Origin: Candolleomyces eurysporus
Lineage: Eukaryota > Basidiomycota > Agaricomycetes > Agaricales > Psathyrellaceae
Length of the DNA stretch: 64,000 nt
Reading direction: 5' to 3'
Assembly (NCBI GenBank): GCA_027579435.1
Contig: JANBPK010000870.1
Location: 28,306-92,305, forward strand
The translations under genes were made by a program, and so were the position numbers. This document shows, piece after piece, positions 46,801 to 57,482 of the stretch (positions are counted from its first letter, which is position 1; every line of letters starts with the position of its first letter). Below the pieces are notes generated by a model. The model did no database searches. It was not told the origin of the DNA and worked only from the letters and a program-made list of their open reading frames with translations.

Positions 46801-47976
46801 GCATTTGTTCTTAATTTATCCAATCATCTCATTCAGGCTCTCAGCGATCTATTTAAATCCATCACTTCTTTGCCAAGTGACATAACTCTGATATCGCTAC
46901 CTGCCGGTCCACTCCTCGAACTCATTTGTGTGGCTGCACAGAAGCAACTGACTGCAACCTGGCTGTCATTGTCGGCTATATTGATTGCCCAGTTGAACCC
47001 TCCATCCTATTCATTATACGTGAGGACTACACCCCTAAAGGATGCTGAACTCGTCGTCGCGAACGTCTTGCCCGTTCTCCTGCAATGTGGGCTCAACGCC
47101 CTCGCAGTTCCCGGAGCCATGGAAGCCGTAAGTTCCTCCTCTTCGGTCCCCCACCCCAAACCGAAATTGATTGTGGCGATTAGAACCCCGACATTGTTCA
47201 AGAGTTCTTCAGTTGTATGGATCGGGTAGGTGTTTCCTCTATGATGCTGAATTTCAAATCTGACCTCAGTTCCAGGTGGCTCAAGACTTCACGAAGGCGT
47301 TTTATGCGCTTCCTCCAGGCCTTCTAGATGCGTTGATGCAGTGTGCTATCTCTTCTCTTTCACTGCAAGAACGATATTCTCTCGTTGCAGCTTCGAATTT
47401 CATGGTTGGTTCATTCATTGGTCCTTGAGTTCTTCATACTGAGATTTTGCCTTAGTCCAATCTTATCCACCGGAGCTCGCTCACACCTGAACTCAACAAT
47501 CACAAAATGTCTCTTTTGGCATCCCATGGTCGCTCTATCACCCGTGCGATCCTTCGGGGATTTGCGGGCGTCGCGCCTAGGAGTGTCGTACCTAACCTCA
47601 TTGAAATGCTTGGGACTTTGATGAACCGGTCAAGTGGGTTGGATGGTGGACCGAACATCGTGGCACAGTGGATGCAAGAGATTCTGTTTTCTGTTCGTGC
47701 AGATTCCATCCACTCACCCTGGTTCGGCGCTGATCATCGTTTTNAGGATGATTTCGTTCCAAGCAAAGCTGGCCCAGACACGAAGGAAAAGTTCATCAAA
47801 GCCGTAATGGCGTAAGTTTGGCTGGATTGGTTGCTTTTTATAGCTTGTGATGCTCAGCCTCGTTTTCTAGATCTCGGTCCCTAAAGAAAACTAGAGAAGC
47901 GGCACAGCAGTTTGCGCTTGTTGCTCGTGGATTGGAAGGCTCCTCATTTGGCTATGCCTCTGTGGTCGCGATGTGA
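43860..47976 (+). CDS. Importin-13 / transportin-3-like karyopherin (importin-beta family)
   Basis: The start at 43860 gives MADFSFLPTLSTSDVERAAQ, and an intron joins this to LIQLGYGPSTSTTTPDDLKR. HEAT-type helices run through about 950 residues in some 15-20 exons. An N-terminal importin-beta region (LFDMQRRPEAWGLVIPLL, QNVQFFGAHTAQVK) is followed by an Xpo1-like segment, FILRKLFVAL-TSLA and LVPGRPTRWPDWIL, characteristic of the IPO13/TNPO3/Kap111 branch. C-terminal blocks are GPLLELICVAAQKQLTATWL and SLLASHGRSITRAILRGFAG. The gene ends GYASVVAM-stop at 47976. Family members carry SR proteins, histone-fold pairs or Mago-Y14 through the nuclear pore with Ran. The cargo here cannot be told. 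An acidic loop (YTEDDDDPETQAEVAK) lies in the middle, as in relatives. Confidence 0.92.
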
Positions 47977-48626
47977 CCAGGCAGTCGAGTCTCTTAGAAT
48001 CGTTGAGGGTGCCAAGCTCTAAAACATTCATCATGCTAAGCTAAATGACGACACTAGTACAGCTAATTAATGGATGGATCACAATAGATGTATCGTTTTC
48101 CATGTCTCGGTGAAACCCCCGACTTTCTCCCAGGTCATTTCAACAGACACTGACAGATTCCCAGCGGTCTGTATATGATCGAACGCCAATCCGGAATTTG
48201 TGGGTGGCTTCGGGGCCTCGCCTCGAATTGGCTCGTGCCTCCCTCCTGAATACGGACCTCCCATAGCAAAAACAACATGAGCTNCATACCTTTTTCCTGG
48301 ATCGGAATGTTCCACAGGATGTCGTAATCTTGAGATCCCGTTGAGTTTAGCAGCTGCGGTCCGCTGTTGGTTGCCTGCTGTTTGTGGAATTATGTGCTGA
48401 CGGACGGGGGTAATGACGGCTGATCAAACGCCGCATCGAGCAACCGAGTAGGACTTCCACATGAGATCATGTGTGCCCTTTTGCGAAGCACCCAAGAAGC
48501 TTCCGCTCTAACAGACTGTTTTATAATGCCAGCGCTTGTATTCTTACCCCACTCCTTCTTACTGGTCTTCCCTTAGTCGGTTTCTAACAGTAGCCCCCAG
48601 GNGTTTGGCCTGCAGACCGCCCTGCG
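47977..48626. other. Intergenic region between karyopherin and DUF6534 copy 2
   Basis: It holds the karyopherin 3' UTR and the promoter of the next gene. A 78-codon reverse frame (48079-48315) is hydrophilic and unmatched. I see nothing else. Confidence 0.45.
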
Positions 48627-50843
48627 ATGGCTCCCCATCCATATCCTGAGGTGATATCCATACATGAGACGTTCGGTAAGCATTCGGACACCGATTTCCG
48701 GCCATTGATATGCGTGACTGAAAGCATTGTAGGAGCAGGTCTAGTTGGAGCGTTGGTCAATGCAATGTGGGTGGACGACGGAANNATATTAGGTCTACTG
48801 AAGGTGCTGATGTGACGTTGCAGTATGTATGGGTTGACAACGCTCCAGGTAAGGGGTTATNCTGCGATCATACGACCNNCCCNGAACTGAGTTATGGTNA
48901 CAGACATACCTCTATTATCTATATTATCCAAAAGATAGCAGAGATACCAAGACTTTAGTGCGTCGACTACAGGATTCAGTTGAGGATTTCGTGTGCTGAC
49001 GAGGGGGATGTGAAGGTGTTTCTGGTTTGGTGAGGATTGGACTGCGGATGTGTTAGGCAATGATGTTCGCTCACGGAGAGGATCAGGATCATTGACACAG
49101 TACACACGATGCTAGGTGAGCATATTTATTCGACTCNAACGATCAAGGTTAACGTTTGAACAGTGTCTTGGTGTATCTACCATTATCTGGTCTCGAATTA
49201 CAACAANGAAGCCGCACTGAAAGTCGGGCATTGGTGAGAGCCAGTTGTCCCNCTTTCATGGATCCTTTGCTGACATGCACACGACCATTATGACAGGACC
49301 CTTTTTACTTCAGTGTTGTGCAACGTTCGTGGTNCCCTCTCTTCCTCTCAGGAACAGCGAATTCAATCAAATCTAGGTCTTCATTTCATGCATTGTGCAA
49401 GCGTGAGCGAGGTTTNAGTTTCTCGTCCGTGATAGCTGAAGTCGAGCTTGAATTAGCTTCTTCACCATACGAATCTTTCATCGTAAGNCTTCCTTCTCTC
49501 ACACTCTCGCATATGTCAACAACTGACCGTATGCTCACGAAGTTGCTCCGAAACGCGCCAAATGGTGGCTCTCNGGTTTCCTTGTAAGCAAGAGTGGAAG
49601 NTNACTCTCCCCCGACTGTCGCTCAAATCGAAGCCTAGGCTTTTCTTGTATTCGCACATTTCGTTTTTGGAGTTTGTGAGTTTTCGATCTGGTTCTGTCA
49701 GTTGCTCNTGNTCATCCCCTGGCGCTTCCAGTGACTGTCGCCTATTGGTGAGCACGTCCGCCCATCGCGATGGCTTTTTATTCAGAGATCTCATTTCGGG
49801 CTTCACAGCTTCATNAAGCGNGACTTCANTCGCCTCAGTGAATTCACAGTAAGCTCCCTCCCNTTTTCGAAGACTGAAGGANTATATATAGCTNACTTAN
49901 AACATGCTTGCTTTNCTCTAGCTCTTCGCCGCCACCCCGTTCGCCGCCACCGCCGTTCTCGCAGATGTTCTTATCGCAGGGTCGCTTTGTATTCTTTTGC
50001 ATGGTAGCCGAACAGGGTTCAGAAGGTATGGCTTCTTNGGGTCCACGTTGCGCGCATGCTNAAGCGGGTGCTCCACTAGAACCGATGCGCTGGTCACCAC
50101 ATTGATTGTCTATGCCGTGAATCGATGTCTGCTGACCGCGTAAGTCATTCCTACATCCGTTAAGTTCCGATCTGAGCTTTGTTNTGCGTCCAGTACTGCT
50201 GCTGTGGTTGAGGTCATCGTGGTAAGTAGCTCCACAAACCAAACCATCGAAAAGGCTAAATCCTTGNATCCAGTTCTCACTAAGATCNTACGCACTTTGG
50301 TACTTGGCTATCGACTTCGTNATCGGNAAACGTACGTTTTCATCTNCCATTCCTTCTGGTTGTGCCGCTTNACGAACCTTTTGCCTGCAGTCTACGCGAA
50401 CAGTTTCCTAGCCTCTCTCAACAGNCGGCAGGCATTACAAACTAGAGCCGGGCCCTCCATTCATACCGGAACTCACACCGACATCGANTTTGAATCCAGA
50501 CCGGTTAGTGGCCCGTCTGCCAATGGAGATGTCACACTAATAATTGCCTCCATCCTTTCGCTCAATGATNTAGGGTTTGGAGTCGGTACGATGCATCATC
50601 TAATCTCTTCTTCTTGGGTCTTNGCTGACAAANNTATTGTCTTCACAGAGAGGCGTTGTTCTGGACCTCCGATCCCAGGGAAGCACCGCGCAAACAAGCT
50701 CTACTCAACGATCAAGACACACTGATTCTACACACGANACCAAGCTGAAGGACGAGGTGAGATATTTAGNTCAATTCATTCCCCATTTTTCCTATTCTAT
50801 NCACGCTATGCTATACTCGGAAGGTTCAAACGACAAACTCTAA
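48627..50843 (+). CDS. DUF6534 seven-helix membrane protein (copy 2)
   Basis: No long open frame exists, but about 15 small exons assemble in phase. The start MAPHPYPEVISIHETF joins GAGLVGALVNAI, MYGLTTLQTYLYYLYYPKDS, a Trp-ending VFLVW, then IIDTVHTML, VSWCIYHYLVSNYN and LKVGHW. Next come VFISCIVQA-FFTIRIFH, KRAKWWLSGFL, AFLVFAHFVFGV, LHSF.KRDF, then FAATPFAATAVLADVLIAGS followed by LCILLHGSRTGFR. TDALVTTLIVYAVNRCLLTA, FSLRSYALWYLAIDFVIGK and LYANSFLASLNSRQALQ close the fold. The TTLQ, IDTVH, LIAGSLC..L..SRTGF and LYANSFLASLNSR motifs are diagnostic of DUF6534. The tail is hydrophilic; the last exon end (50843) is tentative. N bases are unusually dense here. Function unknown; paralogue of the gene at 1.1-2.8 kb. 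Confidence 0.85.
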
Positions 50844-51447
50844 CCTACAATTGGTCATTTAGACNACCTCTTTTGAGATTTCAGCGCCTACGACAAAATT
50901 CTCATGACGACACATGCCGCTTTATGGGTTTATGAAAGGAGGGAACGGGATTCGCACCCTCGTGTATGTATACTAGCATTAATTTATTTTTGCTATCGTC
51001 CGACTCGATCGTAACGGGAACCAGATTTGTACGCCGCACTGCACCCCAAGAGACGCCACTCCCTCGAACTTCATTAAGAGAACCTTGGCTCGACTTCAAC
51101 CTTGGCAGGAGAGTGAAATGAAATTTCCGCTGAGAAACTTTATTATGNTGAAGGCTTCTCGATGNNAATCAGTTCTTTTGGGTAGCCATCGCTGCAAAAC
51201 ACGCACAGGGACTCATGTATTAACATGCTCCTTCCGAGGAAACGTCCCCCGCAGAAGACCTTGTGTGCGTGCAATGAGCCGTCGAAGCCCAACTATAGCA
51301 ATTGTCTACGGTGGGTACTGGTCATGGTCACCGTGGCAAAGGCNTGGTAGTATTTTGGGAAAATGAGAAGGAAGTGTCCGAATCTAATAGTTGTTGGGCT
51401 AGTAGGGTATACANCAGGCTACATCAAGATTATTACACAAGATTTGT
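50844..51447. other. Convergent intergenic region
   Basis: This region lies between the DUF6534 copy 2 stop and the stop of the orphan seven-helix gene, so it is expected to be 3' untranslated sequence of both. A short T-arm-like stretch at 50930-50970 on the reverse strand does not extend to a tRNA. Confidence 0.45.
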
Positions 51448-53015
51448 TTAGATATACCTCTCATCTCTGTCATATATTCGTTTAGTTGAATGGTCCACAC
51501 CAGAACCACTATCATCGAGGAAAACAACAGCGTCTTTCCTCTTATCCATATCCACAGAGCTATCCCGATCAACGGTNCCATTCGAGCCGTTGTCCTTCAC
51601 AACCGTCCGCTCGACGTGGACAGTCAAGGAGTGCATCTGGAAGTTCCCGGATCTTTGCTGTCTGTCATCCGTCGACCGAATCGCGGACTGGGTTGTCCTG
51701 AANGGCAAAGTGACAACACTGTGGTGTGTAGACAGCTTTTCGCTCGACCTTGCAATATGTTGAGCCCACCCAAGGCCAATGCGGACGTTGATAAGCATAA
51801 ACGAGATGGCGGTGATCAGCGGAATCGTGTCGATGAAAAGGAATGCAAGGTTAGAACTGGCTAGATAGGCAGCCATGAACATGACCGTCCAGGACCTAGA
51901 TTGAGNACACCGCGGAAATTCGGTCGGTTATTCCTTGGCCCACTTGAGGGACGAAAAGCGGACGTACGTATAAAGAGCGGCACTTTCGACAATGATTCCG
52001 GTGATAGACTGGACATTAGATTAGTNAAATGAGTCGGATTGATTGAACGAGGCGTCGTGGAGAAGTTAGTGAGTGACATAAANCACTTACAGACAGGCTC
52101 TGCCCAGAGTAGTTACTGGCCGCTTTGTTGACGCGGTAAATCTTCCANGCAATAAAACCTTTCAGGGGCTGGTTAGACGTCGAGTCACTAGCTGTTGCTA
52201 TCCCTTCTTACTTGAGCAGAAAACGTTGGTCCTAAGACCCAGGGCGTGAGCTCGCGACGACCAAGAGAGTGGAATGGACCCTTACACAAAGGTGAACACC
52301 GTGCCGATCGAAGCAAGAAAAACCCCGTTCCCAGGCGAGATATCGCTGAACTGGACTACAGTGCCGACACCGCATGCTTTAAAAAATTCCATCAGAGATG
52401 AGCGCGTGTAGTGAGGAAAAAAAGTAACGAAGCTCCCAGCTCACCTACAAAGCCGAATAAGCAGCAGACAGGGAACACCGCGGTNGAGCGATTGTAGTTG
52501 AAGACCGTNCTAAGCCTATAGATCTGNAGCCAAGANGTNGAGGTTGAGTGAANAACGTGCGNGGAGNATANCGAAAAACGCACCATCACGCAGTCCCCAA
52601 CGATCAAAGTGACTATGGCCAAGGAGAGGCTGGCGAGGAACTCGGGGTGGCTGAGGTCAGAATAGTACTCCTTCGCCGACAGACTCGAATCCCGGAGGAA
52701 AGCTTGGAACAAGCGGACGATGCTGAAGATCCAATGCTGNTAACGTCGCCCTATCCTATCAGCCACCAACGGTCGCAATCTCAAGCAGACAGGGGCACTC
52801 ACCGCTGTCACAGTGGTGGAAATCAAGACATTGGCAAAAATCAACGGTGTCGTGAGTGCTGACAACTTTGAACTGCGAGGCCTGTCGCTGAGTTTTTCAC
52901 GAGCAAAGAGTAGGTAGAGCGAAGTGAAGGACAGCACGACGAAGATACCAAACAGCAGGCTCTCCACCGCGATGCTGGCGAGGTAGACTCCGGGCAGCAG
53001 GATTTCTAACGCCAT
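51448..53015 (-). CDS. Orphan seven-helix membrane protein (Agaricomycete type)
   Basis: The gene starts MALEILLPGVYLASIAVESL at 53015 with an immediate hydrophobic helix. Further exons give TSLYLLFAREKLSDRP, VLISTTVTAHWILSIVRLFQ, ILSIVRLFQAFLRDSS, EYYSDLSHPEFLASLSLAIV, TLIVGDCVMIYRL, FPVCCLFGFVACGVGTVVQF, FIAWKIYRVNKAASNYSGQS, SITGIIVESAALYT and LAFLFIDTIPLITAISFMLI, then a charged tail of about 120 residues ending DRDERYI-stop. The IVRLFQAF..., GD..M.YRL and IIVESAALYT segments recur in a large, unnamed mushroom family of seven-helix proteins related in pattern to the DUF6533/DUF6534 group. It is not an RTA1 or a fungal pheromone receptor as far as can be seen. Role unknown; a sensor or receptor is a guess. 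Confidence 0.78.
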
Positions 53016-53822
53016 GCCTATTGCGTATGCACCATAGGAAGACGCCTGGGAGAGGTGACTTCGGGCTGTGAATTTCTGCTAGATGTATTTATCGGAGGGA
53101 AAAGCCAAGGCGAACGTAGCCGAGGGTGCGGAGGGTGTTTAGGTGGTGGGTAGGCGCTTTGATGTCGGCGCTTTTGTTCGTCTGATCAGCAGAAGGTTTA
53201 TCACAACGGAGTGACGCGGTCTTCCCAGGGATAAAAACAGATGCAATGCACGATTAGACGACGGTGGCCTGGACGATAGATAAAGGGAAAGGGTCGAGAT
53301 AGGAGCGGCGATACCGACAGTGAAATGCTATATACTTATCAGCTCTTAAAACGAAGTATCAAGGCTCGGTGAATGGAGAGATCCCTAGACTGATGGATCC
53401 GTGAGGCAAAGTGCCCTAATGAGCATCACCGTAGGAAGCGTGTCAACAAATCACGCCGTCGCCATCTTGATAACCTCCGTGCTCTTCGAAGTGGTTGCCG
53501 GTAAAAAGAGAACTCTGAGAAGCCCATTCGGGAAGTTCCTCACTTCTGAGGAGGTTCTCGACCACACACTTCCTAGCCAAGGTAAAACTATCACTAAGCC
53601 CCCTTCGACCCTGAAATCAACTTCTGCGCACTGAGAGAAGGACCGATCCAAGACGACTCACAAGATAGGGTAGGCTCGGCGACCAATCCGTTCCAGTCAG
53701 ATAAGTGCTCCGAAGATACGGACGGGTTGCCGAGGGTGGCCGAGATGGAATAGGGGCTACAAAAACGGTCTATTTGGCAACGGCAACATTACCAGAGGAA
53801 CGGATTGAAATGTGTAGTTACT
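53016..53822. other. Intergenic region between two reverse-strand membrane protein genes
   Basis: It contains the promoter of the seven-helix gene and the 3' UTR of the GPHR gene. Short frames at 53401-53651 on both strands have no motif. Confidence 0.45.
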
Positions 53823-55723
53823 TCAGCTGTCATCATCATCGAATCCTGTGACTTTCTTCAAGCCCCATCGTATCAAGGCGGACGCCGCAGCAGTAAGAAG
53901 GAATGACCAGTCAAAAAGAGAGCCAAACACTTCGAACTCGGGGACAGTCGAAAAAAGATTCACTATTTCATCGTGATCAGGGGTAGAANGGGGGCGGAGG
54001 AAAGGAGGATCGCATTTGGATGATGGTGGAGAGCAGGTAAATCGTCTAAGCGGAGGCAGTGAGCGAGGTTGTTCAAAAGATGGTGTAGATCATCGCTTCT
54101 CACCATGACTTGGGCCAGGAACAAGAGCATCAGAGAAGCGCCTAAGCTTCGGCTTGTGACATGTAGAAGCTGAAGTGACAGTGTAAGTATCGGGTCGGAT
54201 AGATGGAATTAACCTGTAACGTACTTTAGTGACACCACGAAGCACAAGTCTGATACTTGTCAAAATGATTAATCCCACCAGAACCAGGCTAAGCTGGCGG
54301 GNAAAACGTCGCGACATCTTCCATCGGAATAGGTGTCGTGGAAATACGAGATAGGCTGTAGGCTAATACGTTCGCTATGAGATCTGAATAATTCATGTTG
54401 GAAGCCGATCTCTCCGTAGACAGGAAGGCGACGTTGTACAGGCACTGATTTCAATTGAGTCAAATTGTCAATACACGACAGGAAGACAACTCACGCTGAA
54501 TATGCGCGTAACGCAGTAGAAGGCAAATATTCGTCCCAGTATAGTGGTGATCTTGCCTCTCAACGTCTGCGAGTATAGACCATCGTTCCGACGCTGTCGA
54601 AGGGTATCAAGGTTCTTGCTCATCTGATATTCCAGAGATTCGAGGCCGTGCATTTCCTGCGAGACTAAAAAATGTTATTTGGAGGACCGGAATGCAGTCA
54701 AAGAACTCACAGTCGTCACCACCTCGAAAAGTAGTGCCAACGCGGGAGAGCCATGACTTCTGAGAGGCTCCGGCTGCTCTCCTTTCCGCTGCCAGCCTTC
54801 GTTGGCTGAGGTCGCTGCGGACGTTCAGCAACGCTTGCTCCGCCACGTGAATCTCCTGCTCCGAAGGCATAGCCCTAGACAATTTTGAGCTACAGGCTGG
54901 AGAACTACAATCGGTACGCACTGTCTACGAGACAAGAATGGCAAGAATTGCCAGGAGTTGCTGATAGCACCGAAGCCAGATAGAGCGCCGAGAAACACTG
55001 TTCCGACGACTATGAGTCGAGACACCACGGCAGTGGTTGCATCCGTTGACGTAAGTGCCGCGGGTAGCGGTATGTGAGAAAGCGCAAATAAAAAGAAAGC
55101 GACTGGTATGAGGTTGAGCAGCGCTCNGGGGACCGCATAATCGACCGAATGTCACTTTCTCTAATGCTTTGAATTAGAACTGAACGATGAAAATGGACTT
55201 TGGGCAGACCTGCATTTCCTAATGCCAAAAGAAGGCTGAATGATGCTGGAATCGTTACAATTACGGTGACTACCAAAAAGAATAGCGAGAATCGCCAGTT
55301 GACGAGCCTGGCACTGGAACAAGAGTCAAAGAGTGATTCCAGCATGAAGACTGAGAGCACAGACCTTGGCGACAGTACATCCATTCCTTGTAGAATCAAA
55401 AGGATGAACAGCATGCAACATTCGGCAAACGTCCAGGAGAAGAAAGTTCTGGCGATGATTCCATGTAAGAAGGCGGTGTCACTAGCACCCGCTGACCGTG
55501 GTGTATGAGTAGAAGGAGCGGGTAGACTGTCAAGTTCAATATCAGGTTCATGGCTTGCAGATTCCGTCGACAGGCTCTTCAAGTCAGAATAAAGCGTTGT
55601 CAGGAGATACTTTCGACATCCTAGCAGCAAGACGATCCTGAAGCGCTATGAGTTCCGTCTTTGCGCGCTACTCGCTGGAATGGCGTACCTGAGCCCGATG
55701 AGCAAGCCCGTCTCCAAGAACAT
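53823..55723 (-). CDS. Golgi pH regulator (GPHR / GPR89 / GTG family) membrane protein
   Basis: The start at 55723 reads MFLETGLLIGLR, joined by an intron to RFRIVLLLGCRKYLLTTLYS. N-terminal helices include FFSWTFAECCMLFILLILQG and WRFSLFFLVVTVIVTIPAS. The conserved GTVFLGALSGFGAISNSW matches the human GPR89 'LSGFGAV' helix. A coiled-coil-like loop follows (EQALLNVRSDLSQRRLAAER, ESLEYQMSKNLDTLRQRRND). The C-terminal part has LRGKITTILGRIFAFYCVTR, LVLVGLIILTSIRLVLRGVT and the last exon STVPEFEVFGSLFDWSFLLT, ending DDDDS-stop at 53823. GPHR proteins form a channel-like anion pathway needed for Golgi acidification and glycosylation; plant relatives were described as GTG-type ABA receptors. The N-terminal and C-terminal signature motifs are present, so a functional gene is likely. 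Confidence 0.87.
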
Positions 55724-57482
55724 TTTGACGCCTAGTGTAGACGATTACGAGCTGTTGCAATTGCAGGCTGCCATCGACGGTGAAGATGAATATTAGCTTT
55801 CCACCCAAACTCGGCTGTGAATGTCATAGTTTGCCTGGCGCTTCAAGAACAAACAAGTCCCGGAAACATCCCGGGGCCGAGAAGAGTAATCACCGTTGTC
55901 CATTGTCAATATCTCTGAGAGACGATGTTCATATTGTATCGACAAATTTTGTACTTGGTGTAAAAGACGGGATGGGAGAAGAAGATAAGAAGCAATAAGA
56001 AAGCAATTCCGTTCCCTCTCGATTATTCGAGGCATTTTAATCTCAGATCAATATCTTCAATGTCGGGGCTCACGGTATTATTTGCTTGTTTGTCACCGCC
56101 ACAAGGTCAACATCTTTGCACAATCTTAGTCTATGCATCCGTCTTTCCAACCTCCATGATCGACGGATTGAAGAGAGCCCTAGCCCATCTTATGGCGCCA
56201 TCTGTGAGGTTTTTTACCCTTCAGGATTTGGCGCCGCGGAGCGTTGACACACTTATCGATCATCTGGACGTCGAACACATGGATTATTGTTGATAAAGCA
56301 TGCTCGATAACTCTATGGAATCATATGAAAGGCGTTCTTCCGACAGAGTTGGTACCTGATAAACGCATTCGAGGGTGCGCTCGGAGGCATACATAGTTAT
56401 ACTTCTGTAATGATGGACTTCGAAGAAGCAGGCACACCTGCCCCTAGGGCCGAGGTAGGGCGTTCTTGAAACTCGAAGATCGTTGATTTCAAAGCCTTTT
56501 GTGTTTATTCAGTGCCGCAATTATTGCTCCTGGAGGGTCTATACATCAATGAACAATCAACAAGGCTTGTTCTGGGGCCTGTGTCGTGCCCAAGTTGAGT
56601 CGCGCAACATCTCATATTTGATCATGCCATTGATCGCTAACATGAGCTAACATGAGAGTCGCTTCAGCACCATGTGGAACGTGGAAGATAAACCACTCAA
56701 TCTCCACGCAAAGGGTCTCAAGGTGCACATTCAGCTCCACTTTGGCAACGCGAAATACCGAGCAGGTAACCATCGTCGCGTATGTCGGACTTCCCACATC
56801 CTTCAACGCTGTCTGAGTCAACTTGGGCATGGTCATGTGTCGAACACTGAGCGGTCGCGCAATCGGACTACGTTAACGTTGCGACATTATGATTCTGGCC
56901 GGCATGCGACNAAAAAAAGCCTTCAATCCAAAAGCCCGTTTTCCAGACAATGACCTTGGTGTGTAGCAATCCATTCTCTATCTTGCCATACTCTCCAATC
57001 CACAAACAGGCGCATCTTTGTAGCTGTGCTAGCACGCGATCTCGTATTGCGTGTCTTGGGATACGGGGATGCTCACCTTTGCATTGGGAGCGCGCGTGTA
57101 TACCTCGGGTGATAACCAATCTTGGCACTTGACGCACCAACTATGGCATGAAGCTTATGGTGGGTATCCGGTGATCTCACACCCACTTGTGTGGCCGACA
57201 TTTCCAGCGTTTTACCTACTTAATATGCCGTTAGAGTTGAAAAAGGACCCGAACTTGGACCATCTGTTACCGATTTTGTGTGCAGCCTTGACATTTGTCT
57301 CAACCCGTCTCCGCATGCTACACGCTCTGGGCGGGGATGGTAGCTCGTGGTCGATGATAGCTCGATGATATGCTGCCCCCGTGCCGTTCAATTATTTCGG
57401 AAGGAGTCCTGGAGCGGTGGGGTATATAAACTCCAAACACTCCCGCTAATTCCTCCTTGCGACCCATCCCGGCGTTCACACT
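55724..57482. other. Divergent intergenic region, GPHR / M28 aminopeptidase
   Basis: 1.76 kb lie between divergent genes. Small forward frames at 56060-56293, 56672-56953 and 57051-57368 show no family motif. The last is protein-like in part (HPLVWPTFPAFYLLNMPLE) but has no exon partner. No RNA gene is seen. Confidence 0.45.
57423..57430 (+). promoter_or_regulatory. TATA box of the M28 aminopeptidase gene
   Basis: TATATAAA lies 52 nt before the start codon at 57483, a good match in sequence and place to a strong fungal core promoter. Confidence 0.7.

Noticed and set aside
50925..50975. T-arm-like sequence on the reverse strand (GAGGGTGCGAATCCCGTTC)
   Set aside because: Only three stem pairs form, and no matching acceptor, D or anticodon arm lies at the right distance.
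57051..57368. 105-codon forward open frame with protein-like stretches
   Set aside because: No family match, and it ends just before the TATA box of the M28 gene. Possibly a gene relic, not supportable as a gene.
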